This document shows positions 1-5,862 of a stretch of DNA of 6,705 nucleotides, piece by piece; positions within the stretch are counted from its first letter, which is position 1; every line of letters begins with the position of its first letter. A program made the translations under genes and the position numbers. This DNA is from REEB470 sp032117095 (lineage in GTDB: Bacteria > Bacillota > Bacilli > Paenibacillales > YIM-B00363), in contig JAULZZ010000131.1 in the NCBI GenBank assembly GCA_032117095.1, positions 1 through 6,705 on the forward strand, written 5' to 3'. The notes below the pieces were generated by a model. The model did not search any database. It was not told where the DNA came from and was given only the letters and a program-made list of their open reading frames with translations.

Positions 1-337
1 CAAGCAACAGTCCTGCGTACGTATGCATCCCTGCTGCAAGGGCGGCACCCAATCCACCGAGCCCATAAATGAAGAGCGAAATGCATAATATATTTTTACG
101 TCCGATCCGATCCGAGGCAAACCCTGCGATGGGAATGCAGACGGCAGCGGTCAAAGAAAACAACGTAATGACCAAGCTACTTTGGAATGCGGTGATGTGT
201 AATTTTTGTTGCAGTTGTGGAAGAATGGGCACGAGCATCGCATTGCCAAGGACGAGAACCAACGGAACGGACACGATCGCAACGAGCGTAAACGGGGAAA
301 GGGCGGGCGATGGCATCGCAGAAAACGAACGTGACAA
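1..337 (-). CDS. MFS transporter, N-terminal part (cut by window edge)
   Basis: This is a secondary transporter of the major facilitator superfamily in the cytoplasmic membrane, probably a drug or metabolite exporter. Only 112 residues are in the window. TM1 spans about residues 16-39 and ends in a P-I-L-P turn. TM2 is about 52-71 and TM3 about 83-103. The loop between TM2 and TM3 (72-81) carries MFS motif A, reading G-F-A-S-D-R-I-G-R-K, with D76, R77, G79 and R80. I chose the TTG start at 337 because an AGGGGG ribosome binding site (346-351) lies 8 nt upstream; the first in-frame ATG (316) has no such site, and an in-frame TGA lies just before. The next gene is divergent, and palindromic repeat copy 1 lies between them. 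The family is clear; the substrate cannot be told from this fragment. Confidence 0.85.
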   Translation of the reverse strand, partial: MSRSFSAMPSPALSPFTLVAIVSVPLVLVLGNAMLVPILPQLQQKLHITAFQSSLVITLFSLTAAVCIPIAGFASDRIGRKNILCISLFIYGLGGLGAALAAGMHTYAGLLL

Positions 338-441
338 TGAAAGCACCCCCTGAGGAGATCAGCATGCGTCGTGTGATTGCCACGTATTTTTCCCATCACG
401 CATTCGCATATGCATCGTTTTTGTGGCAAAATAGTACACAC

Positions 442-545
442 AATACGAAACACGATTTGAATACAGCGATCTTATTGGTTAAAAATTCCTTTTTCTCGAA
501 AAAGGAATCCAGCTGTACCGATGGTTTTAATCCGTGTTTCGTATT
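442..545. repeat. Palindromic repeat element, copy 1
   Basis: The first and last 13 nt are perfect inverted repeats (442-454, AATACGAAACACG, against 533-545). The left 44 nt (442-485) match 4847-4890 at 37 of 44 positions without gaps, and the right end matches the right end of that second copy. The centre is not conserved between copies; here it holds a 10-bp hairpin. The element fills the space between the divergent MFS and TlpA-like genes. It contains no coding sequence. It could be a miniature inverted-repeat element, a folded RNA element or a palindromic regulatory site; I do not recognise a named family. Confidence 0.75.
485..508. other. Perfect 10-bp hairpin inside repeat copy 1
   Basis: ATTCCTTTTT (485-494) and AAAAAGGAAT (499-508) are perfect inverted repeats around a 4-nt CTCG loop. 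No T-run follows on either strand, so it is not a standard intrinsic terminator. It sits in the centre of the palindromic element, and the second copy has no equivalent, so it is probably an insertion-specific or rapidly changing loop. Confidence 0.6.
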
Positions 546-608
546 ATGCGTGTGATGGGTTTAATAGCGGTGCCCTCTGCATCGATGGTTTTAATCCGTG
601 TTTCGTAT
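519..608 (+). repeat. Duplicated right arm of the palindromic element
   Basis: A 26-nt sequence at 519-544 recurs exactly at 583-608, 64 nt downstream. A degenerate version of its beginning, GATGGGTTTAAT, lies between them at 554-565 (GATGGTTTTAAT at 520 and 584). Both full copies are right arms of the palindromic element, so the left arm at 442 has two possible partners. The downstream copy runs into a TATAAG (606-611) just ahead of the TlpA-like gene, and the upstream copy into TATTAT (542-547), so the arms may also work as promoter parts. Confidence 0.7.
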
Positions 609-611
609 AAG
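582..611 (+). promoter_or_regulatory. Possible weak promoter for the TlpA-like gene
   Basis: TATAAG (606-611) resembles a -10 box, and TCGATG (582-587) is a poor -35 at 18-nt spacing. The predicted start would fall near the ribosome binding site, giving a very short leader. The -10-like end belongs to the repeated arm. This is a tentative call. Confidence 0.25.
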
Positions 612-635
612 ATACAAAAGGGAGTTTGTGCAGGC

Positions 636-1181
636 ATGGTCAAATCCAACGTCTTTTGGCTTGTCCTCGTGCTCGTGCTCAGTGGGGTGTTGTGGGGGAT
701 GCAAAATGATGTTATTTTGCCTACAAGCGGGACACCGACTCAAGCGGCACGTGTTGGCACGGTTGCACCGTCATTTGTATTGCCTCAATGGGGAGGGGGC
801 ACGTATGCGTATACACAGGGACCACAAGACAAAGTGGTAATGCTTCAATTTTGGACATCATGGTGCGAAACGTGTCAACTCGAAGCCCCTATATTTGTAC
901 AATGGCATGAAAAATATCGCCAATCTGTCGAGATTATCGGGGTAAATGTGCGGAAGTACGACCAAGAAGAAGGAATCGCCTCGTTTATACAGCGGTATCG
1001 CCTGCCATATACGACAGTGCTAGACGTGGATAATGCATTAGGGAAAACATACCGCGTCACGGGATACCCCCACACCGTGATCATTGATCGCCAAGGCATC
1101 GTGCGCCACGCGATCATCGGGTTTCCTGGAGAAAAATACATAGAAGCGATGCTCAGACGCGTCATCGCCTCAAAGGAGTGA
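636..1181 (+). CDS. Membrane-anchored TlpA/ResA-like thiol-disulfide protein
   Basis: This 181-residue protein is a thioredoxin-fold reductase or oxidase expected on the outer face of the cytoplasmic membrane. ResA-type relatives reduce apocytochrome c or other extracytoplasmic thiols. A single hydrophobic segment (about 6-22) after K3 acts as an uncleaved anchor or signal peptide. The thioredoxin domain covers about 40-178, with the redox motif W-C-E-T-C (C77 and C80), a Glu at position 83 matching the active-site Glu of ResA six residues after the first Cys, and the cis-proline in G-Y-P-H-T (P145). I chose ATG 636 because an AAAGGGAG site (617-624) precedes it by 11 nt and the hydrophobic anchor follows at once; the longer reading frame from 534 would run through the repeat. 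No cytochrome maturation genes are nearby, so the partner is unknown. It ends 15 bp from a convergent gene with no obvious terminator. Confidence 0.9.
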   Translation: MVKSNVFWLVLVLVLSGVLWGMQNDVILPTSGTPTQAARVGTVAPSFVLPQWGGGTYAYTQGPQDKVVMLQFWTSWCETCQLEAPIFVQWHEKYRQSVEIIGVNVRKYDQEEGIASFIQRYRLPYTTVLDVDNALGKTYRVTGYPHTVIIDRQGIVRHAIIGFPGEKYIEAMLRRVIASKE

Positions 1182-1196
1182 GCTGGCGTATCCTTT

Positions 1197-1928
1197 TCAC
1201 AGAAACAGATTGATATACCAAGCCAACCAAGTCTCGTGATACAAAAACGAAACGTAAGTTCCGACGGCGATAAACGGACCAAAAGGGAGAAATGATCTGC
1301 GGGATAGGCGTTTGCGCAGGCGTAGTACAAGCCCCACGGCGGTTCCGAGTAGGCTGGCTACAAACAACGACAACAGCGTGACTTCTATCCCGCACAACAA
1401 TCCGATAAACAAATACAGTTTCACATCGCCTCCGCCCATGCCCCCCCGACTGACGATTGCGAGCAACCATAACAATCCGAATCCAATCACAGCTCCCCCT
1501 ACATAATCCCACCACGGCAACGGATGATGCACGAGCCGTACGAGGAGAGCGAGTAACAAAGCAGGAAATACCACTTTGTCGTGGATGAGCATCGCCAACA
1601 AATCCGTCCGTACAATCGTAATGAATACACTGATGAGGAGCACGCCTGCGAGCCATTCGTTGTTGTGTATGCCGTAATGCCATACAGTAAATCCAAAAAA
1701 ACAGGCCCCGCTGCCACTCATCAGCAGACATTGCCATGCCGTCAAGGAAGCACGCCAAGATTGTGTGTACTGTTGCACGATTGCCGCCGTATGTTCGGAG
1801 GAAGGATGTTGGGGATCTTGGGAAGGGAACAACTGTTGGTGTGCCGATGCGATCAGCAACCGATTGCTCGCATGGTACAATAAAAAGCCGGTGATCCCAC
1901 CGAAAATGAGGAAAAACACGACAATCAT
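1197..1928 (-). CDS. Prepilin peptidase (A24 family), cysteine-free N-terminal region
   Basis: This 243-residue polytopic membrane protein should cleave the leader of type IV prepilin-like or competence pseudopilin subunits on the cytoplasmic side. The family's two catalytic aspartates are visible: D109 in T-D-L-L-A-M-L-I-H-D, and D168 in the G-G-G-D-V-K motif (GxGD). The N-terminus has the G-x-x-x-G and N-R-L pattern of PilD/ComC proteins. The four cysteines that bind zinc in many enterobacterial-type PilD enzymes are absent; C67 and C76 are isolated. I chose ATG 1928 because an AGGTG site lies 6 nt upstream; the longer frame to 2012 would begin inside the rpmB terminator. No pilin or secretion ATPase gene is in the window, so substrates are unknown. 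It is convergent with the TlpA-like gene. Confidence 0.9.
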   Translation of the reverse strand: MIVVFFLIFGGITGFLLYHASNRLLIASAHQQLFPSQDPQHPSSEHTAAIVQQYTQSWRASLTAWQCLLMSGSGACFFGFTVWHYGIHNNEWLAGVLLISVFITIVRTDLLAMLIHDKVVFPALLLALLVRLVHHPLPWWDYVGGAVIGFGLLWLLAIVSRGGMGGGDVKLYLFIGLLCGIEVTLLSLFVASLLGTAVGLVLRLRKRLSRRSFLPFGPFIAVGTYVSFLYHETWLAWYINLFL

Positions 1929-1987
1929 GGGAAAACACCTGCTTTCAAAGGGGGAATCTCGCTCCGTTTTATGCGGTACACGGTACG

Positions 1988-2019
1988 AAAAAGACACCTG
2001 CATCGGATGCATGTGTCTT
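1988..2019 (-). terminator. Rho-independent terminator of rpmB
   Basis: On the minus strand AAGACAC and TGCAT pair with ATGCA and GTGTCTT around a CCG loop, giving 12 base pairs interrupted by one A-G mismatch. A run of five T follows (1992 to 1988). It lies about 60 nt after the rpmB stop and 60 nt before the prepilin peptidase start, so the two minus-strand genes are probably separate transcripts. Confidence 0.85.
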
Positions 2020-2081
2020 CATCATCACGTTCATTTTTGCATGCGTCGTGGTGCACAGCCACAAATTCACGGGGCTGGTGA

Positions 2082-2270
2082 TTATACGCGTTGTACTTTT
2101 CCCGACTTTAACGCACGTGTACTGACGTATACGCGCTTTGGCTTGCCGTTGACCATGATGCGAACTTTTTGGACGTTCACACCCCACGTTCTACGCACGC
2201 GATTGTTTGCGTGAGAGACGCTGTTGCCAGATCCTCGAGTTTTTCCTGTAATGACACATTTGCGACTCAC
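2082..2270 (-). CDS. rpmB: 50S ribosomal protein L28
   Basis: L28 is a small basic protein of the large ribosomal subunit. The 62-residue product matches the Bacillus L28 pattern from end to end: S-R-K-C-V-I-T-G-K at the start, S-H-A-N-N in the middle, then R-T-W-G, L/V-Q-K-V-R, V-N-G-K-P-K-R-V and the near-invariant ending A-L-K-S-G-K-V. The family start (M-x-R-K-C) places initiation at a GTG at 2270, although an open frame with an ATG continues to 2297. A GGAGG lies 12 nt before the GTG, rather far, with a GGTGG-like sequence closer. It has its own promoter (2306-2335) and terminator (1988-2019), so it is monocistronic. Confidence 0.95.
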   Translation of the reverse strand: MSRKCVITGKTRGSGNSVSHANNRVRRTWGVNVQKVRIMVNGKPKRVYVSTRALKSGKVQRV

Positions 2271-2305
2271 TGCTTCCACCACCCTCCACACGAACACTTC
2301 TATTT

Positions 2306-2335
2306 ACAGTAACACAACGTCCCCCTATACGTCAA
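2306..2335 (-). promoter_or_regulatory. Predicted sigma-A promoter of rpmB
   Basis: Reading the minus strand, TTGACG (2335-2330) matches the -35 consensus at 5 of 6 positions. After an 18-nt spacer comes TACTGT (2311-2306), a weak -10 keeping the key T, A and final T. The start site would be near 2299, giving a leader of about 30 nt before the GTG. Confidence 0.55.
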
Positions 2336-2356
2336 ATGCGCGTATCCTTTTCATAT

Positions 2357-2386
2357 TAAGATGCGATAAGATGCCATAAGATACGA
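2357..2386. repeat. Three tandem 10-bp repeats between divergent promoters
   Basis: TAAGATGCGA, TAAGATGCCA and TAAGATACGA lie head to tail (2357-2366, 2367-2376, 2377-2386). A fourth partial copy, TAAGATGAC, begins at 2416. The block ends exactly where the predicted -35 of the plus-strand promoter begins. Repeats spaced by one helical turn here could be tandem sites for a DNA-binding regulator. That role is inferred from position only. Confidence 0.8.
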
Positions 2387-2433
2387 TGGTCAGCAGGGGG
2401 CAAACGATGGTATACTAAGATGACAGTGTGTCA
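2387..2433 (+). promoter_or_regulatory. Predicted promoter and operator-like palindrome for the secreted protein/holA operon
   Basis: TGGTCA (2387-2392, 4 of 6 consensus) and TATACT (2411-2416, 5 of 6) are separated by 18 nt, with a TG one base before the -10 box (TGGTATACT). A 13-bp palindrome, TGACA-GTG-TGTCA (2421-2433), covers the expected transcription start and could be a repressor site. The leader to the chosen start codon is about 130 nt; it contains an in-frame ATG at 2486 but no structure I recognise as a riboswitch. Confidence 0.55.
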
Positions 2434-2551
2434 AGGGAGATCACGACTCCAAATTCGATATGGACAAAAAGGGGCATTATTCATCATGAGTACAAATTTA
2501 GCAGTCATCACGCACGTCTCATCTTCCCCCCCAAGCAAGGAGAAAATAAAC

Positions 2552-3787
2552 ATGCGGATGCGATGTGTGGGGATTGTTACTGCGTGGATCGTTTGTGTAA
2601 GTTTTTTTGGGGGGACAAACACGGGGAACGCCGCCCCGCAAAGTACAGACATTGTCTTGGAGATCAATGGAGAAGTCGTGGATACGCGTGTGCCCCCGCA
2701 CATTCGCAACGGAGAGACATTTGTGCCGATTCGCACGTTATTTGATCCACTGGGCATTACACTCACTTGGGAAAAAGACACGGGTACGATTCGCGGCATG
2801 AGCAGCACAGGAACCGTTGAACTGCGGCTAAACAGTCTCCAAGCATCGATGAACGGAAAGGCGTATCGGCTCAATCAACCGCCGTTTGTATTGCGTGGTG
2901 TGACACTAGTACCGTTGCGGTTTATTTCGGAAGCGTCAGAGGCACGCGTCACGTTTGACCGCACGAATCGGAAGATTTCTATTATAACCCCACATGTCAT
3001 CCTCCCGCGTGTCGAAGAAGCCGTAGAAAAAAAAGCGATCACGGCACTGTATAACACCTATGTTCGCTACACGAACGCAGAGGACATCACTGGTGTCCTC
3101 GGGGTGATTCATCTGGGTTCCCCTATACGCAAATGGGTAGAGCAGACGTTGACGGATGCGTATGCGCGGCGTGATGTGCGTACTGAAGTCGTTTCGTTGT
3201 ATGTGGAACGTGTCGAACCGCTCGTCGCCACGATGCGTGTTGTTGAACAGCATACGAAACGATCCGGCGCTTTTTATATGAACCAAGAGGTAGAAACACG
3301 CGTCACTTTGCACAAAGAGTTGAAGCAGGGTTGGAAAATTTATAACGCACAGCCACTCGATCAACGATGGCTTAAGGAAGAAGAGCTCCTCGAAGCACCG
3401 AATATTTCTGCAACGTTAAAAACGAATATTCGCCAATGGCTGCAAACTTTCACGCAAGCGTTGACCAAAGAACGTATGGAGGATTTACGCCTCTGGTACG
3501 ATGCGACGACACCTCATCGGGTGGCGATGAACGAGGCACTCCAAACGATGTTTGATACGTATGATTTTATTCATGAGCTCGAAGATGTGCGTATTCTCGA
3601 GCAAACTAAAGATGAACTGTATGTGTATTCAACGCAAACGACCCGCAAAATAAGTGGTCCTGCGTATACAGATGTGCGCACACAAACCATTCATACGTTA
3701 CGGCTCCAAGAAGACGGCACTTGGAAATTGTATGCCACCTCCCATGGTCCGATGACAGAGCTTTCGGGACTGCCGCCGATGCGCTGA
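2552..3787 (+). CDS. Secreted copper-amine-oxidase-N domain protein with two NTF2-like modules
   Basis: The 411-residue protein has a signal peptide (basic M-R-M-R, hydrophobic to about 20, likely cleaved near A27/A28), so it is exported. Residues about 33-146 match the copper amine oxidase N-terminal domain, a non-enzymatic beta-rich module common in secreted Bacilli and Clostridia proteins. Its two signature halves are G-E-T-F-V-P-I-R-T-L-F (54-64) and G-V-T-L-V-P-L-R-F-I-S-E-A (116-128), each followed by a strand and a W or F. The rest looks like two related NTF2-like alpha-beta modules, about 160-270 and 286-400: each starts with a helix, contains a V-x-x-V/L-E stretch and ends in a W-K-I/L-Y strand. 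The ATG at 2552 is chosen because AAGGAG (2537-2542) lies 9 nt upstream and the signal peptide starts there. No catalytic residues or copper ligands are visible. Its role may be envelope or cell-wall related; that is a guess. Confidence 0.8.
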   Translation: MRMRCVGIVTAWIVCVSFFGGTNTGNAAPQSTDIVLEINGEVVDTRVPPHIRNGETFVPIRTLFDPLGITLTWEKDTGTIRGMSSTGTVELRLNSLQASMNGKAYRLNQPPFVLRGVTLVPLRFISEASEARVTFDRTNRKISIITPHVILPRVEEAVEKKAITALYNTYVRYTNAEDITGVLGVIHLGSPIRKWVEQTLTDAYARRDVRTEVVSLYVERVEPLVATMRVVEQHTKRSGAFYMNQEVETRVTLHKELKQGWKIYNAQPLDQRWLKEEELLEAPNISATLKTNIRQWLQTFTQALTKERMEDLRLWYDATTPHRVAMNEALQTMFDTYDFIHELEDVRILEQTKDELYVYSTQTTRKISGPAYTDVRTQTIHTLRLQEDGTWKLYATSHGPMTELSGLPPMR

Positions 3788-3800
3788 GGAGGGGGGGAGT

Positions 3801-4844
3801 ATGCAACATAAAAACAGTACACCAAAACGTACGGAGGGCGAGCGTATCGCACCGCTTTATGTCGTGTACGGCACCGATGAGTATCGTATTGAGCAGTGGC
3901 AACACGACTTGCAACAGCGTTGGATCGCCCAATGCGGGGGCGTGGGATCGGCGGTTCATCGCTATGATGTGGATGTAGTTCCCATGAGTAATGTGCTCGA
4001 ACAGCTGTATACCTCCTCTTTTTTTGCGACACAGAAATTGATGTTCCTCAAAAGGGCAAACTTTTTGACGACACTCAAACATCGTGTTCAGGAAAAAGAA
4101 GTAGAACAGCTGATGAAATACATCGCGCATCCCGATCCACAAACTGTCGTCGTATTCATAGCGCATGTAGCCAAATTAGACGAGCGCAAAAAAATCGTCA
4201 AACTCGTCAAGCGACAAGCGGTAGAATGTGTGATGACGCCTTGGACAGGGACCCCATTGCGCCAATGGATGCGGGCGTTGGCTGCGGAAGAAGGAGTGAA
4301 GATAGACGCGGAAGCGATCGAAACGTTGCTTCAATGTACAGGGGAGCACAGTGCGATCATTGTGCAAGAAATTCGCAAAATGGCCACGTATGTCGGCACA
4401 GGACAAACGATTACCACACGCGTCGTTTCCCAGCTGGCAGTCCCGATGGTAGAGGATCGTATTTTTTCGTTCGTAGACGCGGTCATTGAGCGACAAGTTG
4501 CGCTCGCTTTTCGTTGGCTTGAAGAGTTGTTTTTGCGCAAAGAAGAGCCCGTAAAAATACTTTTTTTGTTGGCGCGACAGTTTCGAATGGTCGCCTCGTA
4601 TAAAAGTAGTGCGCAGTTCTCATCGATCATCCCCCCTCCGTTGTCGCCGATGGTCGTCAAGAAAATCAAACGTCAAGGCATGCTGTACACAGAGCAAACG
4701 CTAGAAAACATTCTCGTGCAACTCGCAGACCTCGATATGGCGATGAAGACAGGAGGCACAGATCCAAAGCGAGGGCTTGAGCAATTTTTATGGTGGCTTA
4801 CGGTGAGTGCATCTGGGGGGCATCCCCCACCCCAGTTCTCCTGA
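3801..4844 (+). CDS. holA: DNA polymerase III, delta subunit
   Basis: Delta is the clamp-loader subunit that opens the sliding beta clamp; it works in the cytoplasm with delta' and the tau/gamma subunits. The 347-residue length is usual for the family. Diagnostic segments appear in order: L-Y-V-V-Y-G-T-D-E-Y (19-28), S-F-F-A-T-Q-K-L (73-80, the region that contacts beta), the K-L-D-E-R-K-K-I-V segment (125-133), the R-K-E-E-P-V-K-I-L-F-L-L-A-R-Q-F-R helix pair (246-262), and the C-terminal D-L-D-M-A-M-K-T-G (310-318) and L-E-Q-F-L-W-W-L (326-333). An AGGAGG (3787-3792) overlapping the upstream stop lies 8 nt before ATG 3801. With 13 bp between genes, it shares a transcript with the secreted protein. 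In Bacillus subtilis holA follows comEC; that neighbour is absent here. The last 14 residues form a Gly/Pro-rich tail. Confidence 0.95.
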   Translation: MQHKNSTPKRTEGERIAPLYVVYGTDEYRIEQWQHDLQQRWIAQCGGVGSAVHRYDVDVVPMSNVLEQLYTSSFFATQKLMFLKRANFLTTLKHRVQEKEVEQLMKYIAHPDPQTVVVFIAHVAKLDERKKIVKLVKRQAVECVMTPWTGTPLRQWMRALAAEEGVKIDAEAIETLLQCTGEHSAIIVQEIRKMATYVGTGQTITTRVVSQLAVPMVEDRIFSFVDAVIERQVALAFRWLEELFLRKEEPVKILFLLARQFRMVASYKSSAQFSSIIPPPLSPMVVKKIKRQGMLYTEQTLENILVQLADLDMAMKTGGTDPKRGLEQFLWWLTVSASGGHPPPQFS

Positions 4845-4847
4845 GTA

Positions 4848-4952
4848 ATACTAAACACTGATTGAATACAGGAATCCTATTGGTTAAAAAGCGTAGTGAT
4901 TTATTGTGAAATATGGGCCTTGGTATGGACGTTTTTAATCAGTGTTTAGTAT
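4848..4952. repeat. Palindromic repeat element, copy 2
   Basis: The ends are perfect 16-bp inverted repeats (4848-4863 and 4937-4952; ATACTAAACACTGATT). The left part aligns with copy 1 over 44 nt at 37 positions, including the shared TATTGGTTAAAAA (4878-4890), and the right 24 nt align at 20 positions. A TAA trinucleotide directly flanks TACTAAAC on the left and GTTTAGTA on the right, so a 3-bp target duplication is possible, but copy 1 lacks it. It lies between the convergent holA and NodB-like genes, starting 4 bp after the holA stop. The right edge forms TATAAT (4950-4955), with TGGACG (4926-4931) 18 nt before it, so a plus-strand promoter pointing antisense into the NodB-like gene is conceivable. 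Confidence 0.8.
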
Positions 4953-5006
4953 AATTGCCGTTTTGTCGTAAGAATAGGCGAAAATGAAACATCGTGAGAA
5001 GAGCGA

Positions 5007-5849
5007 TCAAAACGAATTCATCCACGACTGCCGTATCGTATCCCCCTCGGTGACATGTGCATTGCTTAGTAGGTGAGACACGGTCGTGAAGTTGTATCCT
5101 TTGGCACGCAGTGTTGCAATACTCTGGGCCAACACGTGGGGAGACTGTCCGTCTGGACAAAATCCAGTATCCGCCGTTCCGAGTGTAGGGAAGGGGAAAC
5201 TAGGAAACGGTGCGATAGGACAAGGGGGAAAAGCGACAATCTCTCCTGACTGGATTGTGGATGCCCACGCATCGACCATCGATTCCAGCGTCTGGGAGTC
5301 ACCCGTTTTTGTCAGCTTCGTGGGCGAGGCAATGACACGGAGGGAAAGTTGTTTTGCCAGTCGCAGCACGCGTGCATCGGGAAACGGTTCCCCAAATTGG
5401 ATAAAAGCGGGAGGTCTCCCGAGCGCAGTTTGTAATTTTTTTATGGCGGAACGTATGATGTATCGCAATTGCACATCAGAACGTGTGACATTGTCCGCAG
5501 GCAACGTGATGTACCCCCCCAATTCATGGCCGGCTTTTTGCAATACAGCAATTGATTTTGGATGCGTCGTCGCCCATGTTGGATCTAAGAAAAACGTCAA
5601 TTGTCCGATGCGTTGACGCGCTAACACAGCGAGGAGGGCAGGGAGCGGATCCTCAATAGAAGCAATCGTGATCGTCATTGCAACGTGACGCAAGTGCGTG
5701 TCGATCCGCGTCATCGCCACAGGGAGGGCTGGAGATGGGCGTAGCAAGGGCAACTCGGTGACGAGCACACCGATGCCGAGTACAAGCGCAAGCAGAAAAG
5801 TGCCCGCTTTGCGTAGGCGTTTTGTATGTATGATCCAAATGTTTACCAT
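5007..5849 (-). CDS. Membrane-anchored NodB-fold (polysaccharide deacetylase-like) protein, probably non-catalytic
   Basis: This 280-residue protein has a basic N-terminus (K10, R11, R13, K14) and one membrane segment (about 15-36), placing the rest outside the cell. About 55-260 follows the polysaccharide deacetylase layout: T-I-T-I strand (59-62), L-T-F-F-L-D (84-89), L-Q-K-A-G-H-E-L-G-G (103-112), helix with I-K-K-L-Q (136-140), and L-R-A-K-G-Y-N-F-T-T-V-S-H-L (247-260). The catalytic motifs are gone. The T-F-D-D-G position reads T-I-A-S-I-E-D, the metal-binding histidines after G-H-E-L-G are absent, R-P-P-Y-G is replaced by Q-F-G-E-P, and no L-H motif follows G-E-I-V-A-F. It probably binds rather than deacetylates glycan. 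Its only cysteines, C210 and C231, could form a disulfide. ATG 5849 follows a perfect AGGAGGTG (5855-5862) by 5 nt. Confidence 0.8.
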   Translation of the reverse strand: MVNIWIIHTKRLRKAGTFLLALVLGIGVLVTELPLLRPSPALPVAMTRIDTHLRHVAMTITIASIEDPLPALLAVLARQRIGQLTFFLDPTWATTHPKSIAVLQKAGHELGGYITLPADNVTRSDVQLRYIIRSAIKKLQTALGRPPAFIQFGEPFPDARVLRLAKQLSLRVIASPTKLTKTGDSQTLESMVDAWASTIQSGEIVAFPPCPIAPFPSFPFPTLGTADTGFCPDGQSPHVLAQSIATLRAKGYNFTTVSHLLSNAHVTEGDTIRQSWMNSF

Positions 5850-5862
5850 GAAGGCACCTCCT

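Noticed and set aside
177..383. Minus-strand 68-codon frame with a hydrophobic start overlapping the MFS gene
   Set aside because: It is in another frame of the MFS coding region, which has clear family motifs; no ribosome binding site was seen.
485..508. Perfect hairpin as a transcription terminator
   Set aside because: No T-run follows on either strand and it lies upstream of divergent genes, where no transcript should end.
519..610. CRISPR-like pair: two 28-nt near-identical repeats with a 36-nt spacer
   Set aside because: Only two repeats, the spacer itself contains a degenerate repeat, the same arm occurs as one half of a palindromic element at 4931-4955, and there are no cas genes.
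1929..2012. Longer N-terminus of the prepilin peptidase
   Set aside because: It would start within the rpmB terminator hairpin, adds a polar 28-residue stretch atypical of the family, and lacks the AGGTG site found before 1928.
1186..2353. Shared 14-mer GCGTATCCTTTTCA at 1186-1199 and 2340-2353
   Set aside because: A single 14-nt match in a window of this size can occur by chance, and the flanks do not extend it.
4814..4829. TGGGGG/CCCCCA hairpin at the end of holA as its terminator
   Set aside because: It lies inside the coding sequence and lacks a T-tract; it encodes the Gly/Pro tail.
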